Positions 11,180 through 23,738 of a stretch of DNA of 64,000 nt are shown piece by piece. The notes under the pieces were generated by a model. That model ran no database searches. It saw nothing but the letters and a program-made list of their open reading frames with translations, and was not told the DNA's origin. Position numbers and translations under genes: made by a program. Source of the DNA: Trissonchulus latispiculum (lineage: Eukaryota; Nematoda; Enoplea; Enoplida; Ironidae); contig JASAND010006858.1 of the NCBI GenBank assembly GCA_030248195.1, positions 1 through 64,000 of the forward strand, given 5' to 3'. Positions within the stretch are counted from its first letter, which is position 1; the number at the start of each line of letters is the position of its first letter.

Positions 11180-13913
11180 ATTTTCGTAAAAAATCTGAAA
11201 TGTCTTTTTTCATAAATAATCGAATTACGACTGCCATTCATTTTTGCGACTTAAAGCTTCGGTCCATTAAGTGCCATGCATTTCGAGCGGCTAGGATGCC
11301 ATCGTTATGCCAAAGTATTGTAGCATTTTCGCTTTTTAAACTAAACACTGAAATTAATTTCTAGAAATATTTTAGGTAATCTGGATGAATGTATTTTTCA
11401 ATTTTTTTGAAATAAAAATGAAATAAAGTTAAAATAAAATCAAAATAAAATTCTCACGAGATATCTTTATATCAATCGATTCCTCAATCAAATAGCTGGG
11501 GGTCCCTCCTTGGCTTAACCTCTTTTGAGTGCTTTCTTCAAGGAAGAAGTTAGCTACAGTGTGTGCACAACATCATTTTTGCATCGTCTTTTCCAACTTT
11601 TGCATCTGTCAAAAGAGCTTGTTCGCACTGTCATTAGCGCGCGGTCACCCTGGTCCCAAGGCGACCATGCGTCCCGGACTCAGTTCTGCTTAAGTGTGAC
11701 TGCATCCAACGTCGCCGGAGTTCAGCCAATGGGATGGAATCTGGTCGACCACTTGGACATTACATTGCCGCCGCTGATGTCGGACTATGGCCAATGCTAA
11801 AGGACTATGTTAGACTCCGTCCAAGAGGATCAAAATTTGTCCACCCAAATTGGAAGCGGAACCTTGCAAACGGCATTAGGACGTATCGCAACAGCCAGAA
11901 AAATGTGCATTCAGGCGCCACGGAACACGACAACGGAAGAGCCTTGGAAACGGTCACTTAATGTGCAGCTACGCTGTGAGAGACATGTTGTTCAATTATG
12001 CTGTTGTAAGAAACTGTGAACTTATCACATTCGTTTCATTTATTGCACTCATTTCACTAACTGCGATCGTATTGTTGATCCAGGTTTAGCATCTAAAAAG
12101 TAACTGTCTGCTGCTTAACTGCTGCTTAATAGACTAATTAATTACTCTTGTCGGAGTTTGCTACTAACATTTTGTTCGCTTTGTCCTTTATCTCAGGACT
12201 TATCAATCTGTCTAGAAGTAACTTACTGAGCAACAATTTTAAACATTCTAATGGTTCCTTCTTGATGAAATATAAACACAGAAAATGAGACTTGATCCTC
12301 ACAAAATGCACAATTAATATTTATGGGAGCAGCTGCAACCTAACATCCTAACCTAACCATCACCTACCTAAGGCTATATGCCCATGCCGACATGAAAGCT
12401 GCTATGTTGAACAGTAGATTTTGTAGGTCAATTCTTCTACCTTTCGCTGAGTATCTTTCCTCTCAATCATACATTAACACGGGGTCAGATTCGGGGGGTC
12501 TACCCCGACCTCGACTAAGAGTCTACCCCTGAAAAATTCCAAAATTGTATGGGGGTCTGCCTCAAAATTAGTACAAATTGCCAATTTTTATCAAATAATT
12601 AGTAAACAATGAAAAAATATTGGCCAGGAACACATTTTACTGCACAATCATTACCGGTTGCTGGTGCTGGTCAGTTTCCAATAAGTATTTCAAACCAGTC
12701 ATAGTTCTTAAATTTCATAGTTTTACAACTGTTTGAACTAATTTCGAGATTCTGATGGACAAAAAGGTGACTTCGTCTACACGGTGTGATCAAATCTTTT
12801 GACAGATGCCAAAGCCAACGCCAGCTCCTTGGTATAGTCGGACGTTTGCTCAAATCTCTTGCTGTTTAAAGATTTCGTAAATAACTTTTATTTTAGTAAT
12901 GTTTCTCAATTAATTAATTTTATTTTTTATTTTCCTTTTGGGCAAACTTTGACCTGACATCAAGGATGTCAGGGATCCAGGATCCATTCTGACGAGGAAA
13001 GTAGCTGTAGCCACCAATGGGGGGCTCCGTGTCTGGTCCGGGCTGCTATCCGTTCCCTGATACGATAGTTGTTCCCTGAATCTGGACGAGTTGCGTAGAT
13101 TAGCCTCAAGAATGAGCGCCACATCAACACACATTGCTGAAAGGATCGGCAGAGTTCCTCTTTTTCTGCTTACCTCCATTTGCATTTGCAAACAGAGTGC
13201 TCAACCAAGATCTAGTCTCCTCATTTCGGCAGCAGTAAGGTTAGTATGGTTAGAAAGCAGGCAGTGAACCCACTTCAGACAGCCGTTACACACTATGGGA
13301 AGTCTTGGCGTACACGCTTCGGGAGCATACAGCAATATGGTAGCGTATTTGGCTGGGCTGGAATGGTACAGGGTTACGTTCTATGTCTCAAGAGCTGCAG
13401 TTAAGACCAGTAGGCTGAAAGTCCGGTCTCAACTAGAAAAAACACTGACTGACTGTTCACAGGGTGACTTAACTTGTACTGAGCTGACGGCCGGCACAGG
13501 CAAGGGAGTCTCGATCCAAGTTGACAGCCATTTCGCACTCTAGATAGGCAGGAATAGCTTTCCATTTCCACTGGTACCGCAGTGAGGCGAACATCTTTGA
13601 AGCAGAGTTACGGAAGTTGCAACAACAGTCGTCCAACGTTGTTTTTCAGAATTATTTGCTTTTGCGGAATATTTACTCAGCAAGACATTTGCGCAAATGT
13701 CTAACTGGAAATAAGACAAATAAGTAAAATAAGTCAATTCCCTGACTTCTTAGTCAATATGCAACAAGTTGGCCCCTAAAAGGCAATATTCCGCCCTGAA
13801 GCCGGAGTACATTACTGCGCACTACATACAAATGCACGCACGCAAATCGAAAGATCTAGTTTGAAAGATTTTGCTATATTTAAACTCAGCTTGGTTTAAA
13901 TCATACCCATAAC
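11180..13913. other. Intronic DNA of gene A without recognised genes
   Basis: Several open frames (11525-12019, 12910-13191, 13295-13543) show no domain, no paired splice sites and no similarity to other parts of the window. A short GC-rich block (GGGGTCTACCCC) lies near 12497. No complete repeat could be delimited. Confidence 0.4.
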
Positions 13914-15433
13914 GGGTCTGTCACGTTAAGGTTTCCGGAAAGTTGGGAAAAAAGACTGGAAAGTTTGGCAATTGTCTAGAAATATGTCTCGAAAGTTGGA
14001 ACCTTTGCCAAAAATTTGCCTAGAAATATTTTCAAACTTTCTAGAAAGTTACGTAATATTTCGAGACAAAAATTCAACTTTCTGGAAATATTGAAGTTTG
14101 TCTCGAAATATTTTCAAACTTTCTAGAAAGTTATCTAATATTTCGAGACAAAGTGTCAACTTTCAAGAAATATAGAAATATGTCTCGAAACATTCTCAAC
14201 TTTCCGGAAAGTTTGTCAAAAGTCTAGAATTATTTCGAGACGTTTGCACTTTCGATACAGTTGCAAACTTTCGACACATCTGCAACAACTTTCGAGACAA
14301 ATGTTGAGAAATTTCTAGGCTTCGTTGAAGTTTCAAGTCATTAACTTTTGAGACATTTACTAACTTTCGAGACAGCTGGTAACTTTCAAGACTCTGCTAA
14401 GTTTCGGATGTTTTACTAGTTTAGATGCCTGATGTTTTATGCTTATTGTCTACTGAATATATTTGGTATTTTGCTGCAGATATTACGGGTCTGTCCCGTT
14501 TAACACCGCGGTAAGTGCAGAAGCTTTCGCGAAAATTGGATACAAAGTCTCGAAAGTTTGTGATTTGTTTAGACATATGTCTCGACATTTGTTCTAACTT
14601 TCTCGAAAGCTGTCACAAGACCTGTGTATAGTTTTTAATAGTTGCCACGAAAGTTCTTGGACGTTTCCAGAAAATTTATCAAATTGTCTTGAAAATTTAG
14701 AATCGTATCTCGAAAGTGTTGTAAACTTTTCAGAAAAAGTCTCGAAGGTTTCACACATTATCTCGAAAATAATACACTCTCGAGACAATATAAATGTTTT
14801 CAAGAAAGTTTCACTGCTTTAGAGACGCGTGCAAGCATTCAGCACTACTGGCCCAACTGACACTTTACAAAACATCTTTTCGTGATTGGTAAATGATAAA
14901 CAAATCATATTAAATAGCACATTTTCGACAGAGAATTTTCATATTTTTGTGACTTTACCTGGCCAAGCAACAACAGTCCCCTTTCCCCCACGACCCCAGC
15001 TCTTTGTCGTGAACGTTTACACGTTATTTTATGAGACAAATTTAGGAAAAATCCTGTTTCCAGATATCTTCATATTTCTAGGCAATGTTTCAAGACATTT
15101 TTCACATTTAGAGACATTTTCATGTTTCTAGACAATGTTTCTAGTCATTTTAATCTTACGAGACTTATTTCTTGCCATTTAGTCGAAATATTTTTGAAAG
15201 CATAGAAATAATTTCAAAAGTCTCGAAATACTTTCAAAGTCTAGAAATGCTTACAAAACTTTCTAGACAATTGCGTAATGTTTCTAGAAATATTTTGTAA
15301 ATGTCTCGAAAGTCAAAATGTTTCCCGACAAAATGTCTCGAAAGTTGTCAACTTGTCTCGGAATATTTCTAGACAAATTGTCAACTTTCTGGAAACCTTC
15401 TGCACTCGCGGTGGAGTTTAACGTGACAGACCC
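13914..15433. mobile_element. TIR element made of CTCGAAA/TTTCGAG words
   Basis: Begins GGGTCTGTCACGTTAA and ends with its exact 16-bp reverse complement. Both ends are flanked by ATAAC (extended match CCCATAAC). The interior is non-coding and consists mostly of degenerate, both-strand copies of words such as TCTCGAAAGTT, TCTAGAAATAT and AACTTTCGAGACA, spaced about 20-40 bp apart. A related terminus (GGGTCTGTCCCGTTTAAC) sits inside at 14486. That copy continues with CACCGCGGTAAGTGCAGAAG, which resembles the inverted right end. Two family members therefore appear nested or joined. Confidence 0.75.
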
Positions 15434-18400
15434 ATAACATTTGTTAGCTTAATTTGTCCGCTTTTAAAAATTTCGAACGATGAGGGCCAATCGAGACAAG
15501 AAGCAGTTGAACCACTCAGAATTTTGAAAATGTCCCACAAAACTTTGTGTTATGCGTTTCATAAATATTTCATTGATTCCTTTGTTGTAATAAAGATTAA
15601 GGCTGGACTGCACCAAAAGTTAAAGTTTAAGAATAGTAGAAGAATATGTAATAGACTCTGTCAGATCTGGACTGGATTTCTCTGTATTGGAGGGGGTCGT
15701 GTATCCAATAAACTTTTGCTTGGTTCGGGGTCGTTTGTAGTTGGTTAGGGCTTCTAGAATAGACTAGGCTAGACTAGACTAGATCTGATCAGGATCCAAG
15801 ACACGAGTCAAGGTCGGCACGCAAAGATGGATCTTCGCTTAGATTGATGCTCCGGCTGTAGTGGTATGCTGACAACCAGGGCTCAATAGCTGACCTGAAA
15901 TGGGGTCTAACGGGGTGCGTTCGTTTTTGGCAGGGGAATCGGGATTTATAGTCTCTATGGGCGACTGTCGGTTCAACTCTAACCTCAATACGGATAGAGT
16001 TGGGGACCTCTGAAAGATACGCGAAAGCCGAAGCAGCTGAAAGGATAGTTATTTATTATTACAAATAGAACAAACAGGGTCACTAATTTCCAGCAGACAA
16101 TGATTCACTGCAGTTATGGTTTTACAATCAACAGTAATACAAGATACTGTCTGCCAGAATTGCCTTTTGGTTTGACTGGTACTTTCGCGATTAGGGTTGG
16201 TTATCCGGTTTCGGGGTCTTTACAGTACTCTTGCTTCAGGTGTAACACACTCTAGTGCTGATATGGGCTGAACCAAACTGGTATCCTATATGCTTCGACT
16301 CAACTCAACTCTTAGGCTCTGTGCTAGCCTCTACTGTGACTCTGTCCCTTACAATAGCTCTTGGGACCACACACACGCAAGATACGCTAATTAACAACTG
16401 TTTATAATCCTCGAGTGGGAGCGAGGTTGGCTTTGCTCTGGCGTCTCCGTATAATTGACTGCCCAGAATAACTAAATTTCGAGAAGAGTTCCGGTCTCTG
16501 AAAAGGGTGACAATTACAGGCTGGGACAGTGTCGGTTATAGTCGGAAAGGTCGGATCGGCTTCCTCAGATAATTATCTCAATAATATAACAATGCAATAG
16601 GTCGATTGTCAACAGTGTCTTTATAGGGTAGCTTCAACTGTTAGGATCAAAATGTAAGCGGTTCCACTTTCGCTGTACATTCTATTTTTTAGTGTTACAA
16701 GACAAGATGATGATTTTCGGTTTCAAACGGTTTCCCAACAATGAATCAGGCAGGTATCGTCGTCTCCGCAATTAGACGCCCCAGACTGTACCAAAAAGTA
16801 CGTCCAACAAGTACCTAATCAGATATTCCAACTGGGCTGACTGAGCAGGACTCCAAATGACACAAAGGACCAGGATCTTCCGGATCCACTAAGTAACTGA
16901 TTACCACACTGACTGAGCGAGTCAGGATACTGACAACAAGACCAAACTGACTTCTCCAACTAGACAGACTGACAGACTAGATTCCAGTAGCAGATGACAC
17001 GCTTCTGGCGGAGAGACTGATCGGCTACCTGAATCAAATGGGTTAAAACCCATTAGAAACGGAGGTGGTGGGGATTAGAACCCCAGCAACTATTGTTCGA
17101 ACCGATTGGCTTTCACGTGCGAGCTCAAGACCCGAATTGTGTATTGTGTGACGTGTAATGTGTTATTTTATAGTTTTAGGTTGAAAACGGACGAAACTTG
17201 ACGTTTTTGAAGATCAAACGAACGGAGAGGACCAAGCTTGGGGCCGTTCCGGCCTACTTGATTAAATATGCAAATGAGGCTCTGGTCAAGCCTCTCACGG
17301 GCATGGAGTCACGTAGGCACTACTCAGCATTTACTACAGATCTAAACTACAGCTAAACTGACTTAATCTATTTACTACGTAATACCCAGTATATAAGGAG
17401 TAACCTATTTGTTATAACTGACGACTAATACTTAATTAAGGCCCAAATCTGGCCACTAGACGGGATACTGTTACATACTATCGATTATTACTGACTATTA
17501 CCGACCATAGACTACCTGGTACTAACTGAGGCCTATTTCATACCCTACAGGCCTAACTAGGCTTAATGACGACAATTATAGACCTAACCTGGGTTGGTAA
17601 CCTACCATTGGGTTCCTAGAGCATATTATCGTACTTATGCAAATGAGGTTACCAACACTCTTAACCTGGGCCTAGGAATCTAACTGGATAAGGGTAGATT
17701 GCCCCTCCTCTGCAGAGGGCCTGCACCCTGAACCGGGTGACTTACGCAGGCCTCTGGGGGTCAATCTATAACCGGATTTCACATACTAATGACGACTAAC
17801 AATTATTAACAAACCTAGCTAACACTACAATATTAACCGCTATTACTGGTACTAACTATAATTACTAATGCTAACTATAACTACTAAACTGACTAACACC
17901 TAATTACACTGTTATTTTTAGCCTAGCCTAACTGTTTATGATGTGAGTTCTAACTATTATACCTACCTACGGCTTAATATTATGGTTTAACTAACTACTT
18001 CCTTACGGGCTACACTCAAGACCTCCGCGAGGGGTTTACATGAGCAGTCCCATTCATACGGTTATTAACACACAGCAGACGTAGACGTAATTCCATTCAT
18101 ACAGTTTCACACATACTACTTTCACACGCTCATTTAGACAGTAGACACCCACAGACAATCGTAACTACACTATCTCACGCATACAGTTTCAGTCATGCAC
18201 TCACAGTCACTCACACAATTATTCAGACACAGTTATGCAACATTCACACCTCACGCATACCTGACTTCTCTCACAACCTCAACTGGAGGAGTTTACGTGA
18301 GGAGCCGCATTTACACAACACAATACAAATTACAATCCTAACAATGCTGAAATGGGGCTAATTCCCAAAATAGCAGCCTAATTAATTCGTATAACTAGCT

Positions 18401-20862
18401 ACGGTTGCGTGGAAGTGCAATATAGTTCGGGAATGGCCCAGAAATGGCCATTCCCACGTGATCACCCGTGTATTTTGTTTGTACTTTGTGGGGGTAAAAG
18501 CCAACGGGGACAATAATTGCTGTTATAGCAATTATTACAAAAGAATAGGCTCAGGACAGCTTTAATTAAAGGGAAGCCGGTATTCCCCAACTAACGTCTT
18601 AATAGTTATTGGGTTAAACAATATTTAAAAGGTGGACTTTTCTGCTTTTAAAGTGTTTTAAGCAACCTCACGTTTTTACACGGCAATGATTAAAAACACA
18701 GGACGAGATTACAACAATGGCTTTTGATAAAGCGGTGAAAATATGGCCGGCAACTCTGGTTGCCGGCTATGGGGGATGAAAGGGGGTCCTACCCTGAAAG
18801 GCCTACTCCCGGGGAGTGGCCTAACTCCCCTTTCTCAAGGTGGGTAAGTGAGGGTCCTCCCTTAAAACTAACTACCCAAATTTATGTTACTTTCTTTGGG
18901 TTAAAACTGGGTTTTGGTGTGAAGACTGAAAGGGTTAAAAGGAGGTAAATAGTGGTTTTGGAGTGGATTATTGAATAAGAATAAATCCACGGTAGTTTAT
19001 TTATATATACTGGGCCAAAAAGGGGTTTTTTATTGGGAAAAATACATAAAATGGAGAAAAAGGCGATTTTAAAGTCTTTTGGGTGAAAGTGATTTGCGAG
19101 GTTCGACTGCTCGCAAATCACTAGGGAAAGAACATAAACGAAAGAAAAAGGAAATTACGATCAAGACCCCAGAGGGTGGGGCGAAAGGCCCACACCCTCA
19201 CAATTACAACTACGACAATAGTGGGCACAAGGCCCGAAAAGTGCTAAAAAATGGCCTTCCGGGGTCCCCGGGTAAATCGTGAGAGTGATGGGGCCCGGGG
19301 ACCGCCTTTCAGGCATAAGGGTCCCCGGGCCAGAAGCAGTGCACCCCGTGAGCCGTCCGAAGACATATGGGCTCACGGGGGCGGCCAGGACGTGAGTGCC
19401 TGGCTGGCAGGACCTAAAAGAAAAACCCTAGGGGAAAAAGGGGGGAAGGAGGGAGATGCTTAAGTTCAGGCCTCCGTATAATTGGCACAGAACATATCTC
19501 CCCCGGAGACATACGGACAATAAAGGGGGCTAACGAATAAAGCTAATGTTATTAGGGGAGAGAGAGAGCAACCTCTCTCCCCGACTGCCAGCCAAGCACT
19601 GACTGCAAACTGCTAATTGCAGTCGAGACCCCAGTAGGGGGTTGGCCTTAAGCTTTCTAGCTTCTGATTGGGTGTTTTTGATGATCACGCTTTTGTTATT
19701 GGGCTACCGAGTCGTGACCTACGGTAGCCCATAGGCGCGTCTGGCGGCTGGAGGACCCCCAAATTAATGGGAACAGATGACCCCTAACTCAGACAGAAAG
19801 GAGGCCAAAGGCCGGATTTTAAGTATCAAGTTTTAGGGGTCTCTGCTGGGGCCCATAAATTTGGAGTAAACAGAAACTCCAATATTTTCAAGAAACTTGG
19901 TCCTCCAGCGGCCAAGACAAAGGGTTCCCTTTGTTTAGTAGAAAGCAAAGGGACCTCACCTGTTTGGTCCATCAAGGACCCAAACGTGAAAAACAGATTA
20001 CGTAAGCAAAACGAATACCTAAGTTAATACTGATAAGACTAAAACTAATAAGTACCTACCTAACTAATAACTTAAGTACCTAAGTACCTATTATTATTGT
20101 ATATAATTGTATATATGTATATTTTGTACTACCTATATTTGTTTACCTATTTGTACTGAGTAGTGCAGAGGCTGAATTCAGCCTTTTAAGGGTGGGAGGT
20201 CAGCGGTGACCCTTATGAGGTCACTATTGTATGACTTACGTGAATGAATGCATAAATGGCATTCGTTCACGTAAGGTCTGGGAGCTTTCCACGCTCTCCA
20301 GACAAACAGGCGGGCGGTCAAAGATAAAAGGCCGACCCGTATAAGGGAGAAAAGAAAAGGGAGGAGTTAAATAACTCCCTAAATAATGGAACTAAAAATT
20401 AGTATGTAGGATTTAAAATGTGTAACTAACTTGTACTTTTTTGTTGTTTTAGGAATTAGAGAAGAAGAGACCGTGTTATTGTGTAAATGTTCGTGTTTAT
20501 TGTGTAATTGTACTAATAAGATGAAATAATGTGTGTTTTCTTGCTATTTAAGGTGGAATTATGCCAACACTGGCCATTACGCAACGCTGACGTGAAGAGG
20601 GGAAGGACAGGGGAATTAAGGGGGTCTCAATTACGACCGTCCTTACACAAGACTGATGCAATAGGGGTTTTGCGTAATCGTAGGAGGCCTCAATACGGCC
20701 GTCCCACACACGTACAGGAAGGGCAAAAGGTCAAAGGTTCGAATCCTTGCACTAAGAGTTGAGATAGCTTAGGTAATTATGCATATTTTAGACAATTCTA
20801 ACACCTAATAAATTCACTAAGTAGTGTAGTTCGAGGGCCTCAATACGGCCGCAGGAACACAG
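15434..20862. other. Hairpin-rich non-coding island
   Basis: No gene. From about 17.7 to 20.3 kb there are at least eleven separate stem-loops with unrelated stem sequences. Examples: 17713/17756, 18429-18455 (GGGAATGGCC), 18746-18767 (GCCGGCAAC), 18800-18821, 19088-19122 (AGTGATTTGCGAG, 13 bp perfect), 19263-19303 (GGTCCCCGGG), 19344-19380 (CCCCGTGAGCC), 19555-19582, 19601-19624, 19701-19730 (GGGCTACCG) and 20235-20275 (16 of 17 bp). Three copies of a word like GGCCTCAATACGGCCGT occur at 20630-20855. At 17065-17085 the minus strand shows a tRNA T-arm-like GGGGTTCTAATCCCC. The composition differs from the flanks, but no terminal repeats were found. Confidence 0.6.
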
Positions 20863-21289
20863 TTAAGGGGGGGGGGTCCATTTTTGGGCCATTTTTTCGA
20901 CTTTCTCCGACTTGACACGACTTGAGCATCAAGTCAAATTTTAATCCTTCAAAAATTAATTAAAAAAATTTAAAGGCATAAATTAAAATTCTAATTCCAG
21001 GGTACCGCAGTGTAACATTTTAGCGTTATTTTAATGTATAATTTGTCCAGATTCACCAACGTTTGTCGGGAGATCTTTTTGGCGCACGCAAAAAAATGAC
21101 AACTTTTTAAATTTCCTATGTTCAACACATGAAATCTCAACTTTGAGGTGAAATTACTCGCCGACCGTAAGAGCTACGACTTTAATTTTAAAAACTCGTT
21201 AAAATATACCATTTGGACAATAAAATATGTGAAAATCAGCGAGATCGGAGAAAGTCGAAAAAATGGCCCAAAAATGGACCCCCCCTTAA
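20863..21289. mobile_element. TTAA element with G-tract terminal inverted repeats
   Basis: Bounded by TTAA on both sides. The left end TTAAGGGGGGGGGTCC and the right end GGACCCCCCCTTAA are inverted repeats that continue for about 45 bp (CATTTTTGGGCCATTTTTTC and its complement). It is 427 bp with no ORF. TTAA target duplication is characteristic of the piggyBac superfamily, so this is probably a non-autonomous piggyBac-type element. Confidence 0.75.
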
Positions 21290-22660
21290 GACACCTTAAT
21301 TAAGCCCTGATAATTAACCAACTTATTGTGATGTTTGAGGCAATTCTGGCAGCTCTGACAGACACAAGATACAAGTACAAGCAATAATTGACAATTGCAG
21401 ATAAAGCTTGTTCCTTTATACAATTACCTGACATAGATAACTGGACTGGCCATGAGATCTTCAACAAAATCACTTGATAACTCACTAAATTAGCCCTTTT
21501 TGGGCAGATTTCCTGGTAGGGCCTGGATTATTCTTTACTTAGGCCACCTTATACTAGTTTTCTGATAACCTATTCCTGGTTGCTAGGTGAGGCTGTAATA
21601 ACGCGAAACGCCTTTTTACTGAATAAAACAACAATTACAGTAGCAGAAACAGTAATTTCATTACAAATAGCTCAGATATAGATATTCTTGAGCATTCTTC
21701 TGCTATCCTGTACCGACTATTTCACTGCACAACTCGGGGTTTGCTGAAGAATAGCTAACCTCGAGGTTAGCAATAGAATAACATTATTCTCCAGCTATTC
21801 CCGAGCTAAACTTTAACTATCACGTGAGAACCTATCTAGCCAATCAGGAATCAGGGATGATTACTATGTCAATAATACATAAAATTGGTCTCCGTCTGAA
21901 CAGGCCATACCACACCGCATCGCTCATGTATGACATTCTGCATAGTCTTTTCGCCGAAATTAGTTCCCGTAAATCCATGAAGTCCAAAGTCCAAAACGAA
22001 GTCCAAAAGAAAGCGTGACATTTCAGAAAGACGAAGACGTCTGATCTCAGAAAAAATATAACTAACTTGCATATTATGCAATACGTTGTGCTGAAGAGGT
22101 CGATTTTAATTTGCAGCGGAGGGGGTAAGTGAAATATTCTTGAAGCTGAAAATGCCCCCTGCTGCCTTTCGAAATTTGTTTAAAATGCATAGATAGCTTG
22201 AAATCGCTGAAAACTATCGTACATTGCAATTTCAACAAACCTTGTTGAGCTGACAAATTTCTGGGGGCCCTTCGGCTAAAAAAAGAGCTAGCCGTACATG
22301 ACGATATAGGGATTAGAGTACAGTATTCCAAACCTGTATGTGCTTTAAGGGCCAAAACCCGAAGCAATGATTCCGCCTCCAGGCGGAATAAGAATGTCGG
22401 CATTGGAATAGAACAGTGCTGTCTCTCTAGGCGCATGGCAAAATGCCTGAAATTGTCCGGCATTTGATCAAATGCCTCATTTGAGCATCTGTCTGCGACA
22501 TATATTTTTTTAAAAACATAAATGGAGATCTTGAAGCTAACTCATTAGTAAAATTGAACATAAAAATAACACAAAATTTCAACAAACAGAAGTTCCATAA
22601 CCTTTGTTACTGACCTGAAAGCTTGTTCAAACATTTTAACTTGTAAACTACCTGCTCCAG
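21290..22660. other. Intronic DNA before the gene A tail exon
   Basis: No supported gene. A palindrome TTCCGCC-TCC-AGGCGGAA lies near 22372-22390; a sister (TTCCGCC-TGG-AGGCGGAA) lies near 62082-62098, suggesting a shared decayed repeat. Confidence 0.4.
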
Positions 22661-22912
22661 GAACTTCAACGCCTTGGTGTCAAACTCAACAAGAGCGGGT
22701 CTGAACCTGTCGGACCTGCAAGCAAATGCAAGGACTTGCCGGAAGGAAAAGAAAATAACAACATATCCATACCAAATGATAAGAAAGTACCCGAAGGAAA
22801 ATTCAAAAATACGCCTGAAGGAAAAGAAATAAAGGGATCAGAAGAAACAGACAGCGAATGGTCAGAAATTGGAGCGGTCAGCGAATCAACCGTTGCCAAC
22901 AAAGTTGAATAA
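22661..22912 (+). CDS. Gene A: cytoplasmic-tail exon and stop
   Basis: Last coding exon, phase 0 after the acceptor GCTCCAG, 84 codons including TAA at 22910-22912. It matches the phase 0 donor of the transmembrane exon. It starts with ELQRLGVKLNKSG and ends near DSEWSEIGAVSEST, paralogous to 57926-58180 (ELKRIEVKLNKGG ... SSEYSEIGAVSEST). The middle is hydrophilic and Lys/Glu/Pro-rich, with three PEGK repeats. In the paralogue the aligned position forms an ITIM-type SEYSEI; here tryptophan replaces tyrosine (SEWSEI), so phosphotyrosine signalling through this site would be lost. The intron from the transmembrane exon is about 12.4 kb of repeats, against about 0.6 kb in gene B. Use of this exon with 10276 is inferred from phase and paralogy. 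Confidence 0.7.
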   Translation, partial: ELQRLGVKLNKSGSEPVGPASKCKDLPEGKENNNISIPNDKKVPEGKFKNTPEGKEIKGSEETDSEWSEIGAVSESTVANKVE

Positions 22913-22972
22913 CCATGAGAAAAAGGTAGGTAGGAATATAATTTTATGTCTGATGCGTTAAACTTGCCAAGT

Positions 22973-22978
22973 AATAAA
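22973..22978 (+). promoter_or_regulatory. Gene A polyadenylation signal
   Basis: AATAAA 60 nt downstream of the gene A stop codon, a sensible 3' UTR distance. Confidence 0.45.
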
Positions 22979-23389
22979 AATTTGCTTAGTGCGCTGGTTC
23001 GCAGATACTATCTAAGCAAAAGTGGTTCAGATTTCTCAAATTCTGGTGTTGTGAAGATTTTCACATCGCACAAGGCTAAGTCTGTAGCCTCAGTATAAGT
23101 CGTACAGAAAAGATTGGTGGATCAATTTGTAAAGTTGTATATTAGAATATTATTATGCTCATAAATAATAAAGCATTGTTCAGTACTTCGGCTTCGAGCT
23201 ACCAACAATGAAGAAGCTGGTATTTATTCAAGATGGGTGAAAAACCACAAGGCTCAACGTTAGCAAGCTTTTTATTTACTTTGATAATACTTTGTATTGC
23301 CCACAACAAACAAAACTTCAAGGTGTCTGCACTGTCGTCTGCACAAGGACCCTCATCGTCAGCTCTGTGCTTATAACATGGGGTATTAA

Positions 23390-23724
23390 ATCCAGGTTGC
23401 GCATACATTTTAGTTAATTTCAATAAAACAAAGAGCGGTTTCATAATAATTAAAAAGGGTCCCCAGTTATTTGATAGTGATATCGAATAATCTGGCCGAC
23501 GCGTCACGAAAAAGTTTACGTTAGTCTGTAAAAAATCTGGAATATTAAATTACTTCGAAAATGCAGTAAAATAATTTTCAAGAACTAAACTTAGGTTCGC
23601 TATATTCATTAGAAAGAGAAAGTGTTACGCTCTATTTCGACATAAAAATGGCGTCTTAACTCCAAGAAATGGATGAGTAATGAGGGTTCAAAGTTGATGC
23701 CTCCAAAAGGAATCACAACCTTAA
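23390..23724. mobile_element. Truncated copy of the CTTAAGGTGGTGATTCC element
   Basis: This stretch aligns with 24400-24727 of the complete neighbour (shared words such as ATGGCGTCTTAACTCCAAG and GTCCCCAG(T/C)TATTTGAT). It ends with the same terminus, here AATCACAACCTTAAG. The left end is missing. It abuts the next copy with only 14 bp between the two TTAA sites. Confidence 0.7.
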
Positions 23725-23738
23725 GAGAGCATGTTCGC

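Noticed and set aside
11525..12019. Overlapping plus-strand ORFs in the large intron
   Set aside because: No domain, overlapping frames of equal quality, no paralogue in the window.
20700..20760. Possible tRNA gene with B box GGTTCGAATCC
   Set aside because: No A box at the right distance and no cloverleaf; only a T-arm-like word.
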